In this document: positions 9,455-18,220 of the stretch, piece by piece
Layout of the letters: the number at the start of each line of letters is the position of its first letter
Position numbering within the stretch: the stretch's first letter is position 1
Origin: Paracoccus sp. IB05
GTDB lineage: Bacteria; Pseudomonadota; Alphaproteobacteria; Rhodobacterales; Rhodobacteraceae
DNA: 45,398 bases
NCBI RefSeq assembly: GCF_016405985.1
Contig: NZ_JAEFCF010000043.1
Coordinates: 1-45,398, forward strand
Reading direction: 5' to 3'
Made by a program: the position numbers and the translations under genes
The notes under the pieces: model-generated
The model's database searches: none
What the model was told of the DNA's origin: nothing
Seen by the model: only the letters and a program-made list of their open reading frames with translations

Positions 9455-9913
9455 ATGGCAGGCAGGACTGGAATGGCGCTGCGTATGGCGGCCCTGGGGC
9501 TTCTGCTCATGGTCGCGGCCTGTGCGAAAGTCTATCGCAATCACGGCTATGTTCCCGATGATACCGAACTGGCAAAGGTCGAGGTCGGCGTCGATACCCG
9601 CGACACGGTGGCGACAAAAATCGGCCGGCCCTCGGCCCAGGGTCTGCTGAACGACCTGGGCTGGTTCTATGTGCAGAGCCGGTTCGAACATTACGGCCCG
9701 AAAGAGCCGACAGAGATCGAACGCCAGGTCGTCGCGATCAATTTCTCGGAAAACGGCACGGTGCAGAATATCGGTCGCTACGGGCTTGAAGATGGCCGCG
9801 TGATCGAACTGTCGCGCCGTGTGACGGAAACGAATATCAAGGGCGTGAGCCTGATCGGCCAGCTTCTGGGCAATGTGGGCCGTATTCAGGCCGGCGACCT
9901 CGTCCGGAACTGA
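9455..9913 (+). CDS. bamE: Outer membrane assembly lipoprotein BamE (SmpA/OmlA)
   Basis: A small lipoprotein of the Bam complex, which inserts beta-barrel proteins into the outer membrane. The 152-residue protein has a signal peptide ending in the lipobox LMVAAC, so the mature protein begins at Cys22-23. The SmpA/OmlA core follows (GVDTRDTVATKIGRPS, WFYVQSRFEHYGP). Starts at 9455 (MAGRTGMALR) and 9473 (MALRMAALG) are both possible; each leaves a workable signal peptide. It is divergent from yceD and converges on msrB through a shared terminator. Confidence 0.9.
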   Translation: MAGRTGMALRMAALGLLLMVAACAKVYRNHGYVPDDTELAKVEVGVDTRDTVATKIGRPSAQGLLNDLGWFYVQSRFEHYGPKEPTEIERQVVAINFSENGTVQNIGRYGLEDGRVIELSRRVTETNIKGVSLIGQLLGNVGRIQAGDLVRN

Positions 9914-9928
9914 TCTGATGCATTAAAG

Positions 9929-9962
9929 AAAAACGGCGCCGGTCTGCCCGGCGCCGTTTTTT
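9929..9962. terminator. Bidirectional terminator between bamE and msrB
   Basis: AAAAACGGCGCCG pairs with CGGCGCCGTTTTT around a short loop. The A and T tracts let it act in both directions, as expected between the convergent genes bamE and msrB. Confidence 0.93.
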
Positions 9963-9967
9963 ATTTG

Positions 9968-10009
9968 CCTGTCAGTCGTCCTGGCCGTTGTCCTGTCAGT
10001 CGTCCTGGC
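9968..10009. repeat. 24-bp-period duplication over the msrB stop codon
   Basis: CCTGTCAGTCGTCCTGGC occurs at 9968-9985 and again at 9992-10009. The second copy contains the msrB stop (TCA on this strand, 9996-9998) and the first carries a second in-frame stop 24 bases further on. It looks like a recent tandem duplication of the gene's end. Confidence 0.75.
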
Positions 10010-10394
10010 GGTCGAATTCAAGCGCCACACCGTTGATGCAATAGCGCAATCCGCCCCGCTCCGGCGGACCATCGGGGAAGACATGCCCCAGATGCGCATC
10101 GCAGCGTGCGCAATGGACCTCGGTACGGACCATGCCATGTGTGGTGTCGCGCGAGCCCCCGATGCTTTCATCGGCAACCGGTGCGGTAAAGGCGGGCCAG
10201 CCGCAGCCCGAATCGTAGCGCTCCTCTGAGGTGAACAGCGGCGCGCCGCAACAGATGCAGGTATAGACGCCGTCGCCTTCCGGTGTCTCGTCATGGGTAA
10301 AGGCGCGCTCTGTTGCATGGCGGCGGGTGACCTCATATGCGAGATCCGAGAGCTGCGCGCGCCAGTCCTGATCTGATTTGACGATCTTGCTCAT
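9996..10394 (-). CDS. msrB: Peptide-methionine (R)-S-oxide reductase
   Basis: Reduces methionine-R-sulfoxide in proteins, using thioredoxin. The 132-residue protein has the whole MsrB core: zinc ligands in CICCG and CARCD, the substrate pocket SGCGWPAF, HLGHVFPDGP, and the catalytic Cys in RYCINGVAL. It is probably a single-gene unit. The C-terminus (EFDRQDD) lies in a short tandem duplication. Confidence 0.95.
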   Translation of the reverse strand: MSKIVKSDQDWRAQLSDLAYEVTRRHATERAFTHDETPEGDGVYTCICCGAPLFTSEERYDSGCGWPAFTAPVADESIGGSRDTTHGMVRTEVHCARCDAHLGHVFPDGPPERGGLRYCINGVALEFDRQDD

Positions 10395-10444
10395 ATCGCT
10401 CTCCCTGAGATGATGGGTGTCTGAGCACGAATCTAGGGCGCGGG

Positions 10445-11203
10445 ATGGGAATGTCGAGGGGTGAGGCTACGATCATTGCGCCACAAATGGCCCGCATCAC
10501 GCGCGGCGGGATGCGGGCGCGGCTGGCAGACGGTGCCGGTGATACCGACGCGGTGATGGCGCTGAGGCACCAGGCCTGGCCTTCGGATGGTGCCGATCCT
10601 CTGGATGCGGTCGCGGGGCAGCTGATGATCGAGGGCAGGGACGGGCGGCTTCTTGCGACATTGCGGGTGGGGCTGGTGCCGGCTGTGGCGCTGGCGGGCA
10701 GCTATTCGGCGCGGTACTATGATCTTGCACCCCTGGCGGCGGGGAGCGGCCTCTGGCTGGAGCCGGGCCGCTTTGCCGCAGCCCCTGGCGCGGGCTGGGA
10801 GGCGCTGCGGATGTGCTGGGCGGCGCTGGCGCGGATCGCGCTGGAGGCGGGGGTGCGGGGTCTCTTTGGCTGCGCCTCGTTTCCGGGCGCTGACTGGCAG
10901 CCTCATCGCGAGGCGCTGGCGCTGCTGGCCGCGCAGCCTGTGCCGCCCGGCGCCCTGCGCCCGGGGCCGCGCGCGCCAGAGCGGGTGACCTATCCGGCCC
11001 TGGCCGGTGTGGTCAGCGACCACAAAGCGGCGCTGGCGGGGATGCCGCCCTTGCTGCGCTTTTATCTCTCGCTTGGCGGCCAGGTGTCGGATCATGCGGT
11101 GGTGGACCGCCAGCTCGACACGCTGCATGTCTTCACCTGCGTCGAGACCGACAGAATACCAAAGGCGCGCAGAGAGTCCCTGCGCGCCCTGGCGATGGAT
11201 TGA
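10445..11203 (+). CDS. OlsB-like N-acyltransferase (GNAT fold)
   Basis: A 252-residue protein resembling the hemolysin/OlsB family, which transfers a hydroxyacyl group from ACP to ornithine in the first step of ornithine lipid synthesis. Supporting features are the N-terminal GNAT-like stretch (VMALRHQAW), SARYYDLAPL, LEPGRFA, the central LFGCASFPG segment, and the C-terminal PPLLRFYLSLGGQVSDHAVVD followed by LDTLHVF. ATG 10445 and ATG 10487 are both possible starts and neither has a clear ribosome-binding site. No olsA lies next to it. The substrate is inferred from family similarity only. Confidence 0.72.
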   Translation: MGMSRGEATIIAPQMARITRGGMRARLADGAGDTDAVMALRHQAWPSDGADPLDAVAGQLMIEGRDGRLLATLRVGLVPAVALAGSYSARYYDLAPLAAGSGLWLEPGRFAAAPGAGWEALRMCWAALARIALEAGVRGLFGCASFPGADWQPHREALALLAAQPVPPGALRPGPRAPERVTYPALAGVVSDHKAALAGMPPLLRFYLSLGGQVSDHAVVDRQLDTLHVFTCVETDRIPKARRESLRALAMD

Positions 11204-11218
11204 CGGGGTTTGACCTGA

Positions 11219-12202
11219 TCAGCCGCGCGCGCGGCGCCCGCCACGACGGCCACCGGCCGCACTTGTCGCAGCCGCAGCCGAGGCCTCCGAAAAGGTCTGG
11301 CCGCCTTCAACCGCCTCGATCACCTTCGAGAAGCGGATCCATTCGCCGCCATTCGCATCATGGTTCATCAGGAAATTGGCGGCGCGGATTGCCTCCATTT
11401 CCTGCTGGCGGACCGGGTTCATGATCGCGCTGGTCATGCCGGCGCAGATCGCCATCGGCAGGAAGGCGCCGTTGATGCCATGACGATGCGGCAGGCCGAA
11501 GGAGATATTCGAGGCGCCGCAGGTGGTGTTGACGCCCAGCTCGTCGCGCAACCGGCGCACCAGCGTGAAGACCTGCTGCCCGGCAGAGCCCATGGCGCCA
11601 ACCGGCATCACCAGCGGGTCAACCACGATATCATGCGCCGGAATGCCGAAATCGGCGGCACGTTCCACGATCTTCTTCGCGACGGCAAAACGCACATCGG
11701 GATCGGGCGAGATGCCGGTATCATCGTTGGAAATCGCCACAACCGGCACATTGTATTTCTTGACCAGCGGCAGCACGAGTTCCAGCCGCTCCTCTTCCCC
11801 GGTGACCGAGTTCAGGAGCGGGCGGCCCTCGCAGGCCATAAGCCCGGCCTCAAGCGCGCCCGGGACCGAGCTGTCGATGCAAAGCGGCACATCGACCGTC
11901 TGCTGCACGATCTCGATCAGCTGTTTCATCAAGGGCGGCTCGACGAAGTTATTGTCGGCATAGCGCGGGTCTTTCGCCATCATATTGGTGAAGACAGCGC
12001 CTGAATTGATATCGAGCACGGTTGCGCCACAGGCGACCTGTTCCAGAGCATCCCGGATGACGGTGTCGAAATTCCCCGCCTCAAGCTCGGCTGCGAGCTT
12101 TTTACGCCCCGTCGGGTTGATCCGCTCGCCAATGACGCAAAAGGGCTCATCGAAACCGATGATCACGGTTTTCGTTTTAGATTCAATGACGGTACGGGTC
12201 AT
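11219..12202 (-). CDS. Methyltetrahydrofolate:cobalamin methyltransferase (pterin-binding, stand-alone)
   Basis: A 327-residue protein with only the pterin-binding TIM-barrel domain of MetH-type enzymes. It begins with the signature VIGERINPTG. Barrel motifs include ATVLDINSG, VPLCIDSS, LLNSVTGEEE, ISNDDTGI, VVDPLVMPVG and CGASNISFGLP. In MetH this domain carries the folate half-reaction. Here it stands alone, as expected for a split methionine synthase or another corrinoid methyl-transfer system with its B12-binding and substrate subunits elsewhere. The tail after residue 310 is Ala/Gly/Arg-rich. It is the last gene of a leftward operon behind an MTHFR-like gene. Confidence 0.88.
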   Translation of the reverse strand: MTRTVIESKTKTVIIGFDEPFCVIGERINPTGRKKLAAELEAGNFDTVIRDALEQVACGATVLDINSGAVFTNMMAKDPRYADNNFVEPPLMKQLIEIVQQTVDVPLCIDSSVPGALEAGLMACEGRPLLNSVTGEEERLELVLPLVKKYNVPVVAISNDDTGISPDPDVRFAVAKKIVERAADFGIPAHDIVVDPLVMPVGAMGSAGQQVFTLVRRLRDELGVNTTCGASNISFGLPHRHGINGAFLPMAICAGMTSAIMNPVRQQEMEAIRAANFLMNHDANGGEWIRFSKVIEAVEGGQTFSEASAAAATSAAGGRRGGRRARG

Positions 12203-12227
12203 TCCTGATCCTGTTGATTAAGCATGT

Positions 12228-13142
12228 TCAGGCAGCGCGAGCGGGTTTTCCGGCGAGGCCGCCATTGGCGGTGACCCATTCCGCATTGGTCTTGATGCCG
12301 CCGAGCGGGAAGAAATGCACCTGCTCGATCGCGAAACCGGGATTGGCGGCCTTATGGGCGGCAAGCGCGGCAAGCACATCGGTCGGCTCATAGGGCAGCA
12401 GCAGCTTGGTCACATCCAGCGCGCGTTTTTGCAGCACTTTCAAAGACGGGCCAACGCCGCAGGCAATGGCGAATTTGATCAGGGTCTGCAGCTTTGCCGG
12501 CCCCGCGATGCCGATATGGACGGGCAGGGACACGCCTTCCTGTTGCAGCCGGTTGACCCAGGCAATCACCGGTTCCGCGTCGAAACAGAACTGCGTGGCC
12601 ATCGCCATTTTCGCATCCGTCCGCTCGGCAAAGGCTGATTTCCAGCGCGCCGCCTCCATCACCGCACGATCCGAGCCATCGGCGTCGATATCCTTGTTGC
12701 CCTCGGGATGGCCCGCGACATGGAGGCGCTCGAACCCGTCAAAGGCACCCGATTCCAGCATCTGCATCGAGGAGTGGAAATCGCCATACGGTTTTGCGAC
12801 CCCACCCGCGAGCATCAGCCCCTGGCGAACGCCGACATCTTTGTAGCGCGAGATCCAGTCGACCAGCACCGCCTTATCCCTGATGATGCGGGCCGGGAAA
12901 TGCGGCATCACCGTATAGCCTTCTTCGCCGATCCGCTTTGCGGTGGCGACCATTTCCTCTATCGGCGTGCCTTCGATATGGGCGATATAGACGCGGGTTC
13001 CTTCGGGCAGCAGCGCGCGGAAATCCGGGATCTTCTCGGCGGTGCGCGGCATGACCTCGATGGAATAGCCTTTCAGAAAGGTTTCCAGAGCGCCGCCCGA
13101 TGTCGCGGGAGCGGCGGGTTTGCGGAAGGAAAACAGGGCCAT
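12228..13142 (-). CDS. Methylenetetrahydrofolate reductase-like protein
   Basis: About 304 residues with an MTHFR-type TIM barrel: EVMPRTAEKIPDF at the N-terminus, EGYTVMPHFPAR, LAGGVAKPYGDFHSSMQML, HVAGHPEGN, ATQFCFDAEPV, PVHIGIAGPA and EQVHFFPLGGI. It would supply methyl-THF to the neighbouring methyltransferase 25 bases downstream. The start at ATG 13142 (MALFSFRKP) follows AAAGGAG and is preferred over the longer frame. It is divergent from classical MetF, so the cofactor and direction are inferred. Confidence 0.85.
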   Translation of the reverse strand: MALFSFRKPAAPATSGGALETFLKGYSIEVMPRTAEKIPDFRALLPEGTRVYIAHIEGTPIEEMVATAKRIGEEGYTVMPHFPARIIRDKAVLVDWISRYKDVGVRQGLMLAGGVAKPYGDFHSSMQMLESGAFDGFERLHVAGHPEGNKDIDADGSDRAVMEAARWKSAFAERTDAKMAMATQFCFDAEPVIAWVNRLQQEGVSLPVHIGIAGPAKLQTLIKFAIACGVGPSLKVLQKRALDVTKLLLPYEPTDVLAALAAHKAANPGFAIEQVHFFPLGGIKTNAEWVTANGGLAGKPARAA

Positions 13143-13176
13143 CAGTCGCTCCTTTAACGTCAGTTGCATTCAGGGA

Positions 13177-13491
13177 TCAGCCCGCGGTCGGGGGCGTGGC
13201 CCAGCCATCATTGGCAATCAGCGCTTTGATCCGGTCGGTGTCGTATTCGGCCTCAAGACGGGCGGCGGCATCGCGGGCAATGTCATCGGGATCGCCTTCG
13301 GCCTCGCCTTCGACGGCCTTGCGCCACTCTGCGAGATAGGCGTCAGAGTCCCGCGCGCCGATCTTCATCGCGCAGCGGTCGATTGCCTGTTCAAACCGCT
13401 CGGGCAGCTGCACTTTTGATCCGCGCCTGCCCTTGCCGACGATGACCTGGGCGGGAATGTCTCGCCAGCGAACGATGGTGATTTCCGGCAT
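13177..13491 (-). CDS. Virulence-factor domain protein (PF13769-like)
   Basis: A 104-residue basic and acidic mixed protein beginning MPEITIVRWRDIPAQV, followed by KGRRGSKVQLPERFEQAID. This resembles the small domain named virulence factor after CvfC. The function is not known. It is the first gene of the operon with the MTHFR-like and pterin methyltransferase genes, so a role in that methyl-transfer system is plausible. GAGGGGGGAA lies 7-15 bases upstream of the start. Confidence 0.75.
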   Translation of the reverse strand: MPEITIVRWRDIPAQVIVGKGRRGSKVQLPERFEQAIDRCAMKIGARDSDAYLAEWRKAVEGEAEGDPDDIARDAAARLEAEYDTDRIKALIANDGWATPPTAG

Positions 13492-13686
13492 TGCTGCGAT
13501 TCCCCCCTCAAGCCTCTCCGTCTTTGTGTAGACGTCGCAAACCAGCCACCATAGTCGGTTTTCGACATGGCGACGCCTTGCAGCGACAGCGGGCACAAGC
13601 CTGTCCGGCGCGCCGAATCTCTGCGCGCCGCCGGCGCCACACTCTCCTGGCCGCCACCCTGCCATGCCGCGCCCCGTGATGAAACC

Positions 13687-13715
13687 TTGTCATACCAGGG
13701 CCGCGCTATTACATT
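13687..13715 (+). promoter_or_regulatory. Candidate sigma-70-type promoter for ppx
   Basis: TTGTCA (13687-13692), a 17-base spacer and TACATT (13710-13715) lie about 27 bases upstream of the ppx start. They are placed in the divergent gap with the methyl-folate operon. Confidence 0.45.
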
Positions 13716-13741
13716 CGTCTCAACCACATATGGAGGGCGGT

Positions 13742-14875
13742 ATGACGCCCGAGCGTCCCCAAGGGGCGGACGCGGCACCAGTCAGGGTCGAGCCAGAGCA
13801 ATCCGGCTCCCTCCCGGGTGTTTCGTCACCCCGCGAAGGCCGGGGGTCAGCGCTTTATGCTGCGCTGGATCTTGGCACGAATTCGTGCCGCATGCTGATC
13901 GCCCAGCCATCGGGCGCGCAGTTTGCGGTGACGGACAGTTTTTCCAAAACCGTGCAGCTTGGCGCGGGGTTGGAAGCATCGGGGCGGCTCAGCCGGACCT
14001 CGATGGCGCGCACCATCCAGGCGCTGCGCATCTGTCAGAAAAAGATCGAGAAGCATGGCGTGACCAGAATGCGTCTGGTCGCGACCGAAGCCTGCAGGCG
14101 GGCGAGGAATGCCCGCGAATTCATCCGCCAGGTGCGGCGCGAAACCGGCATGAGCCTCGAGATCATCTCGGCCGAGGAAGAGGCGCGGCTGGCCGTCGTC
14201 TCCTGCGCGCCCTTGGTCAGTGCAAAGACCGAACAGCTGCTGGTGGTCGATATCGGCGGCGGATCGACGGAACTCGTCTGGATCGACCTCTCCGCCGTTC
14301 CGCCCGAGGATCGCGCCAAATCGATCATGCGCCTCAGGACCGGGTTCAACCAGACCTCCGATCTGCCCCAGGCGCGGGTGGTGGACTGGATTTCGGTCAA
14401 GCTCGGTGTGGCGACGCTGAAGGAACAATTCCAGGATGTCGAGGATGACGCCGCGCGTTTCGCGCTGATGTCCTGGTTTTTCGAGGAGAACCTCGCCTCC
14501 TTCAGCCCCTATCACGCGCAGTCGAAACGTGACGGTTTTCAGATCATCGGCACCTCGGGCACGGTGACCACGGTTGCGGCCTCCTGGCTGGGGCTCAAAC
14601 GCTATGACCGCGCCAAGGTTGACGGGCTCGAGATGACCACGACCCAGATCGACAGGGTGATCCGCGATTATCTGGCGCTTGGCCCCGAGGGGCGCCGCTC
14701 AGATCCGCGGATCGGGCGCGACCGCCATACGCTGATCATGTCGGGGGCTGCGATTTTGCAGGCCCTGATGCGGATCTGGCCCACTGAGCGGCTGTCGGTT
14801 GCGGATCGCGGTCTGCGCGAGGGCCTGCTATATGCCCAGATGAGCGCCGATGGCGTACTGGACGAGGCGCCGTGA
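13742..14875 (+). CDS. Ppx/GppA family phosphatase (exopolyphosphatase / pppGpp phosphatase)
   Basis: A 377-residue ASKHA-fold phosphatase. The two phosphate-binding loops are ALDLGTNSCR near residue 43 and VVDIGGGSTELV near residue 170. RLVATEACRRA, ISAEEEARLA, IGTSGTVTT and VADRGLREGLL complete the family pattern. It lacks the extra C-terminal domains of E. coli Ppx, so it could act on polyphosphate, pppGpp or both. The ATG 13742 (MTPERPQG) follows GGAGGG and is preferred to the upstream start. The 40-residue N-terminal leader is probably flexible. rlmE follows 26 bases later. Confidence 0.9.
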   Translation: MTPERPQGADAAPVRVEPEQSGSLPGVSSPREGRGSALYAALDLGTNSCRMLIAQPSGAQFAVTDSFSKTVQLGAGLEASGRLSRTSMARTIQALRICQKKIEKHGVTRMRLVATEACRRARNAREFIRQVRRETGMSLEIISAEEEARLAVVSCAPLVSAKTEQLLVVDIGGGSTELVWIDLSAVPPEDRAKSIMRLRTGFNQTSDLPQARVVDWISVKLGVATLKEQFQDVEDDAARFALMSWFFEENLASFSPYHAQSKRDGFQIIGTSGTVTTVAASWLGLKRYDRAKVDGLEMTTTQIDRVIRDYLALGPEGRRSDPRIGRDRHTLIMSGAAILQALMRIWPTERLSVADRGLREGLLYAQMSADGVLDEAP

Positions 14876-14901
14876 GGGCGCCGTAAGAGAAGGGCCACAG
14901 G

Positions 14902-15648
14902 ATGTCGAAACCGCCAGAGGGCAAGAACACGTCGGGCCGTGGTGCGCGCGATCTGCGCGTCAAGGTCAAGACCGCCAAGGGGCGCAAGCTTTCCTCGACG
15001 CTCTGGCTGGAGCGGCAGCTGAACGACCCCTATGTCGTCCGCGCCAAACGCGACGGCTTTCGCGGGCGGGCGGCCTATAAAATCATGGAGCTTGATGACC
15101 GCTACGGCTTTCTGAAGCCCGGCGCCCGGGTGGTCGATCTGGGCTGCGCGCCGGGCGGCTGGTGCCAGGTGGCGGTGCCGCGCGTCAATTCGCTGGGCGA
15201 GAACCTGAAAAAGCCGCAAGGTTATGTGCTGGGCGTCGATCTTCAGGAAGTGGAGCCGATCCCGGGGGCCGAGATCCACCAGCTCGATTTCCTCGAAGAC
15301 GGCGCCGATGACCAGGTCAAGGCCTGGCTGGGCGGGCGTGCCGATGTGGTGATGTCGGATATGGCGGCGGCGGCCTCGGGCCATAAGGGCACCGACCACC
15401 TGCGGATCATCGCGCTGATCGAGGCGGCGCTGGCCTTCGCCTATGACGTGCTGGATGATGGCGGCACATTCGTTGCCAAAGTGCTGGCCGGCGGCGCCGA
15501 GAATCAGATGCAGGCCGAGCTGAAGCGCAACTTCACCAAAGTCGCCAATGTGAAACCGCCTTCAAGCCGCAAGGATTCCTCGGAAAAATTCGTGATCGCC
15601 ATGGGCTTTCGCGGACGGAACCGCGAGGAGAACCCGGACGGGGAATGA
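14902..15648 (+). CDS. rlmE: 23S rRNA (uridine(2552)-2'-O)-methyltransferase
   Basis: A SAM-dependent FtsJ/RrmJ-family enzyme that methylates U2552 in the A-loop of 23S rRNA during late 50S assembly. The 248-residue protein has motif [12 protein letters not shown] and the catalytic K-D-K-E set, spread over [29 protein letters not shown] and SSEKFVIA. The N-terminal 35 residues are basic. It is cotranscribed with the phosphatase gene upstream. Confidence 0.95.
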   Translation: MSKPPEGKNTSGRGARDLRVKVKTAKGRKLSSTLWLERQLNDPYVVRAKRDGFRGRAAYKIMELDDRYGFLKPGARVVDLGCAPGGWCQVAVPRVNSLGENLKKPQGYVLGVDLQEVEPIPGAEIHQLDFLEDGADDQVKAWLGGRADVVMSDMAAAASGHKGTDHLRIIALIEAALAFAYDVLDDGGTFVAKVLAGGAENQMQAELKRNFTKVANVKPPSSRKDSSEKFVIAMGFRGRNREENPDGE

Positions 15649-15699
15649 CCTGTCCGGTCGACGGGACATAGCAAGGACCAGAAACCGGTCCGGAACTGC

Positions 15700-15890
15700 T
15701 GATACCGTGAGGGCAGGTGTCAGTCGACGCGCGCGCGGGGCAGGGGCGGTCTGCCGGAACCTGCCCCCGGCTCTCACGGCTGTTTGCTCCTTGTGATGCC
15801 GCCTTTGGCGCGGTCGCTCCGGTAAAGCCGCGACCCGCTGAACGCCGTCCCGTCGCTTTTCATCCACGCCCGAGGGGCGAACATAGCCCG
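15700..15890. ncRNA. Candidate structured noncoding RNA, strand unresolved
   Basis: The gap 15649-16057 between rlmE and tRNA-Leu has no convincing reading frame but is strongly structured. CCGTGAG-GGCAGGT (15705-15718) pairs with ACCTGCC (15759-15765) and CTCACGG (15773-15779). GGTCGC (15812-15817) pairs with GCGACC (15830-15835) across a 12-base loop. On the minus strand, ATGTTCGCCC and GGCGGCATCAC occur about 75 bases apart. These resemble short motifs near the two ends of 6S RNA (TGTTCG and GGCGGCATC in E. coli), which is a weak similarity. The call as an RNA is inference from structure and lack of coding signal. Confidence 0.35.
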
Positions 15891-16057
15891 GATCCCAGGG
15901 TTGCGCCTCCAGGACCCTTGACGCCCGCCCCGCATTGACGCCATAAGCGCGGCAGCGGGCGAAGCGCCCCGGGTGTAACGGCCCGGAGCTCAGTCCGCGA
16001 AACGGTGCCCTCCGGCCGGATCCTGATCCTGCCGCTGCCATGCGGGTTCCGTGCGTT

Positions 16058-16141
16058 GCGGGTGTGGCGGAATGGTAGACGCGACAGACTCAAACTCTGT
16101 TTCCGCAAGGAGTGTCGGTTCGAGTCCGACCATCCGTACCA
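16058..16141 (+). tRNA. tRNA-Leu (anticodon CAA)
   Basis: An 84-base class II tRNA. The acceptor strands are GCGGGTG and CATCCGT, with discriminator A and an encoded CCA. The anticodon stem ACAGA/TCTGT encloses CTCAAAC with CAA in the anticodon position. A long variable arm follows and the T-arm carries TTCGAGT. Its 3' end is next to an integrase remnant, so it has served as an island attachment site. Confidence 0.95.
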
Positions 16142-16286
16142 GCAATTTCCCGGGATTTCCGGATATGCAGTAAAATAAGGGAAATTTGCGCTCTCAGTGG
16201 GTAAGATTTCCGCTGTGGGGTTGCCAATCTGACCAGTTTTGCCCTTCATATTGCGCACGAATTACGCACGTGCGTAGAAGGTGGTC

Positions 16287-17117
16287 ATGGCAACATTCCG
16301 AAAGCTCCCCTCGGGTGCCGTCAGGGCAGAGGTTCATTGCAAAGGCAAGCGGTCATCAAAGACATTGCCGACTAAGCAGGCTGCCAAGGAATGGGCAGCG
16401 CGGCAGGAGTGCTCTATCGCCGAATCTACTGCGGCGCCGGTCGATCATGGCACCTTTGGTGATATCCCCAAACGATATGCGAATGAGGTTTCTCCACCCA
16501 GGCGCGGCGAGCGTTGGGAGATACTCAAGATCAGAAATTTCCGGAGCGATCCGGTTTCCGCACATCATATGCCGGATCTTACGCCTGAGAGTTTTGCCAG
16601 CTGGCGCGATAAGCGACTGTACGAGGTTCAGCCCGCCACGGTCAGCCATGAGATGCAGCTCATGTCCGCCATCCTGAATTTGCCCGGAAGGAATGGGGCA
16701 TGTTTTCGGACAATCCGCTTTCCGATCTGCGTAAGCCAAAGAAGCCCCGGCCGAGGAATAGGTTGCCGTCGGCTGATGAGCCGGAACGGCTGGCTTACGC
16801 CGCGGGTGGTGATCTCTCCACCGCTACCTCCCGCGCGTTCCATGCCTTTAGATTTGCGATCCAGACTGCGATGCGCGCGGGCGGGATTGTTGGATTGACA
16901 TGGGACAGGGGCGATCTGCGGCGGCGCGTTGCCAGGCTCGATCAGACGAAGAATGGCCGATCCCGCGAGCTACCTCTCTCCTCGGAGGCGGTACGGCTGC
17001 CGGAGGCGTTGCCAAAATCAGACCCCGTGTTCAATCTGACAAGCGCCCAGGTCGGCGCATTGTGGCGTAAGATGCGCGACAAGGCGCAGGCTGTGGGGCT
17101 GAATTTTCACGCCAGCC
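16287..17117 (+). pseudogene. Tyrosine recombinase, frameshifted and IS-truncated
   Basis: A phage-type integrase remnant starting MATFRKLPSGAVRAEV, 146 bases after tRNA-Leu. The first frame runs to about 16677 (VSHEMQLMSAILN) and resumes in another frame (ARKEWGMFSDNPLSDLRKP), so about one base has been lost near 16680. The catalytic domain shows an Arg-I region (TAMRAGGIVGLTW, with Gly where RAGE is usual), a lysine region (TKNGRSRELPLS) and HASR in place of HxxR. The frame then stops at the IS5-type element at 17118, losing the final His/Trp and Tyr. It is inactive. Confidence 0.88.
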
Positions 17118-18220
17118 GGACGTTATTGCATTTATCGGTGCGATGGATTCACGTTGTGAAACCCGAGTGTCAGCATTGCTGCATGCGGCAACCTCGCCCT
17201 CCCCGCTGCCGCACGACGAACTGGCCTGCCTGTAACGCCGCCCTGCGCCGCCGCGGTTCGCTCTCGATCTGGGTCGACCCGACGATGGCCTGGCATGCAT
17301 CGAAGACCGGGAAGCGCGGTCATCCGGAAACGTTCTCCGAAAGCGCAATTCAGACCTGCCTGACGTTGAAATTTCTGTTCGGCCCGCCACTGCGGCAAAC
17401 GGTCGGGCTGGTCGCCAGCCTGATCGGGATAGCTGGACTGGCGGGTTCCGGACCATTCCACGCTCTGTCGGCGTCAGGCCAGACTTGCGGTGCAGATCCC
17501 CTGCCGCCGCCCGGACGGGCCGGTGATACTTCTCATCGACCGCACCGGCATCAGGTTCCCTGGCGTGAGGAGGAACCGTGGCTGCAGTGCAGCCGCGTAA
17601 GTCAGACGCAAAGCGGTGCCTGGCGCGCAAGCATGGTGCATCCCGCCGCAGGCAATGGCGCAAGGTCCATATCGACATGGACGCGCAGACCGGTGATGCT
17701 CGGGCCGTCGAATTCACGCCGAGCCGGCAGGGCGACAGCCCGGTGTTGCCAGATCTGCTGGCGCAGCTTCCCGAAGATGAAGAGATCGGCGCGGTCACGG
17801 CGGATGGGGCCTGTGAACCAGACGCTGCCATGGCGCGACTGGCGAGCGCGGGGCCGAAGCGCGTATACCCATCCGGCGGAACGGTCGCGCCTGGAGCGAG
17901 GATTGCCCGGCTGCCCGCGTCCGCAACGACATCCTGCATGGGACGCGGCGCCTGGGACGGGCCAACTGGAAGCGTTCAGCCGGCTACCACGTCTGAAATC
18001 GGGTCGAAGCACGCATGAATTGCCTCAGGGCCTTCGGCGAGCCCATCGCCTCACGCGACCCCGATCGGCAGATCGCAGAAATCCAAAGCAGAAATCCAGA
18101 TCCGCATCGCCATCATGAACAGATACAACGCCCCCGGCACCGCCGAGATCATAGTCGTCGGCTGAACGAAAAGCGGAAAAGGGGCATATCGGTCCGCAGC
18201 CGACTGGCCCAACAACGCCC
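17118..18220 (+). mobile_element. Degenerate IS5-family element
   Basis: The imperfect terminal repeats read GGACGTTATTG at 17118 and, inverted, GGGCGTTGTTG ending at 18220. The first 21 bases of the two ends agree at 14 positions. The 1.1-kb length fits an IS5-family element with a single transposase. It interrupts the integrase. No clear target duplication is visible, probably because of decay. Confidence 0.75.
17183..18165 (+). pseudogene. IS5-family DDE transposase, multiple frameshifts
   Basis: Successive pieces match an IS903/IS5-type transposase in three frames: CRTTNWPACNAALRRRGSLS to SLIGIAG (17183 to about 17440), then WRVPDHSTLCRRQARLAVQI to LLIDRTGI (to about 17560), then ARKHGASRRRQWRKVHIDMD to VTADGA (from about 17608). 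Next comes NDILHGTRRLGRANWKRSAG with an internal TGA, then RVEARMNCLRAFGEPIASRD. A 13-base tandem duplication near 18075 shifts the frame again before the terminal NRYNAPGTAEIIVVG. At least three frameshifts and one nonsense codon make it non-functional. Confidence 0.88.

Noticed and set aside
13492-13741. Cobalamin riboswitch upstream of the methyl-folate operon
   Set aside because: GCCAGGAGAG on the minus strand resembles a B12 box, but the other conserved elements of the riboswitch are not found in order.
15562-16041. 159-codon minus-strand frame between rlmE and tRNA-Leu
   Set aside because: It begins upstream of the structured region, ends inside rlmE, and has no recognisable domain. 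A structured RNA explains the gap better.
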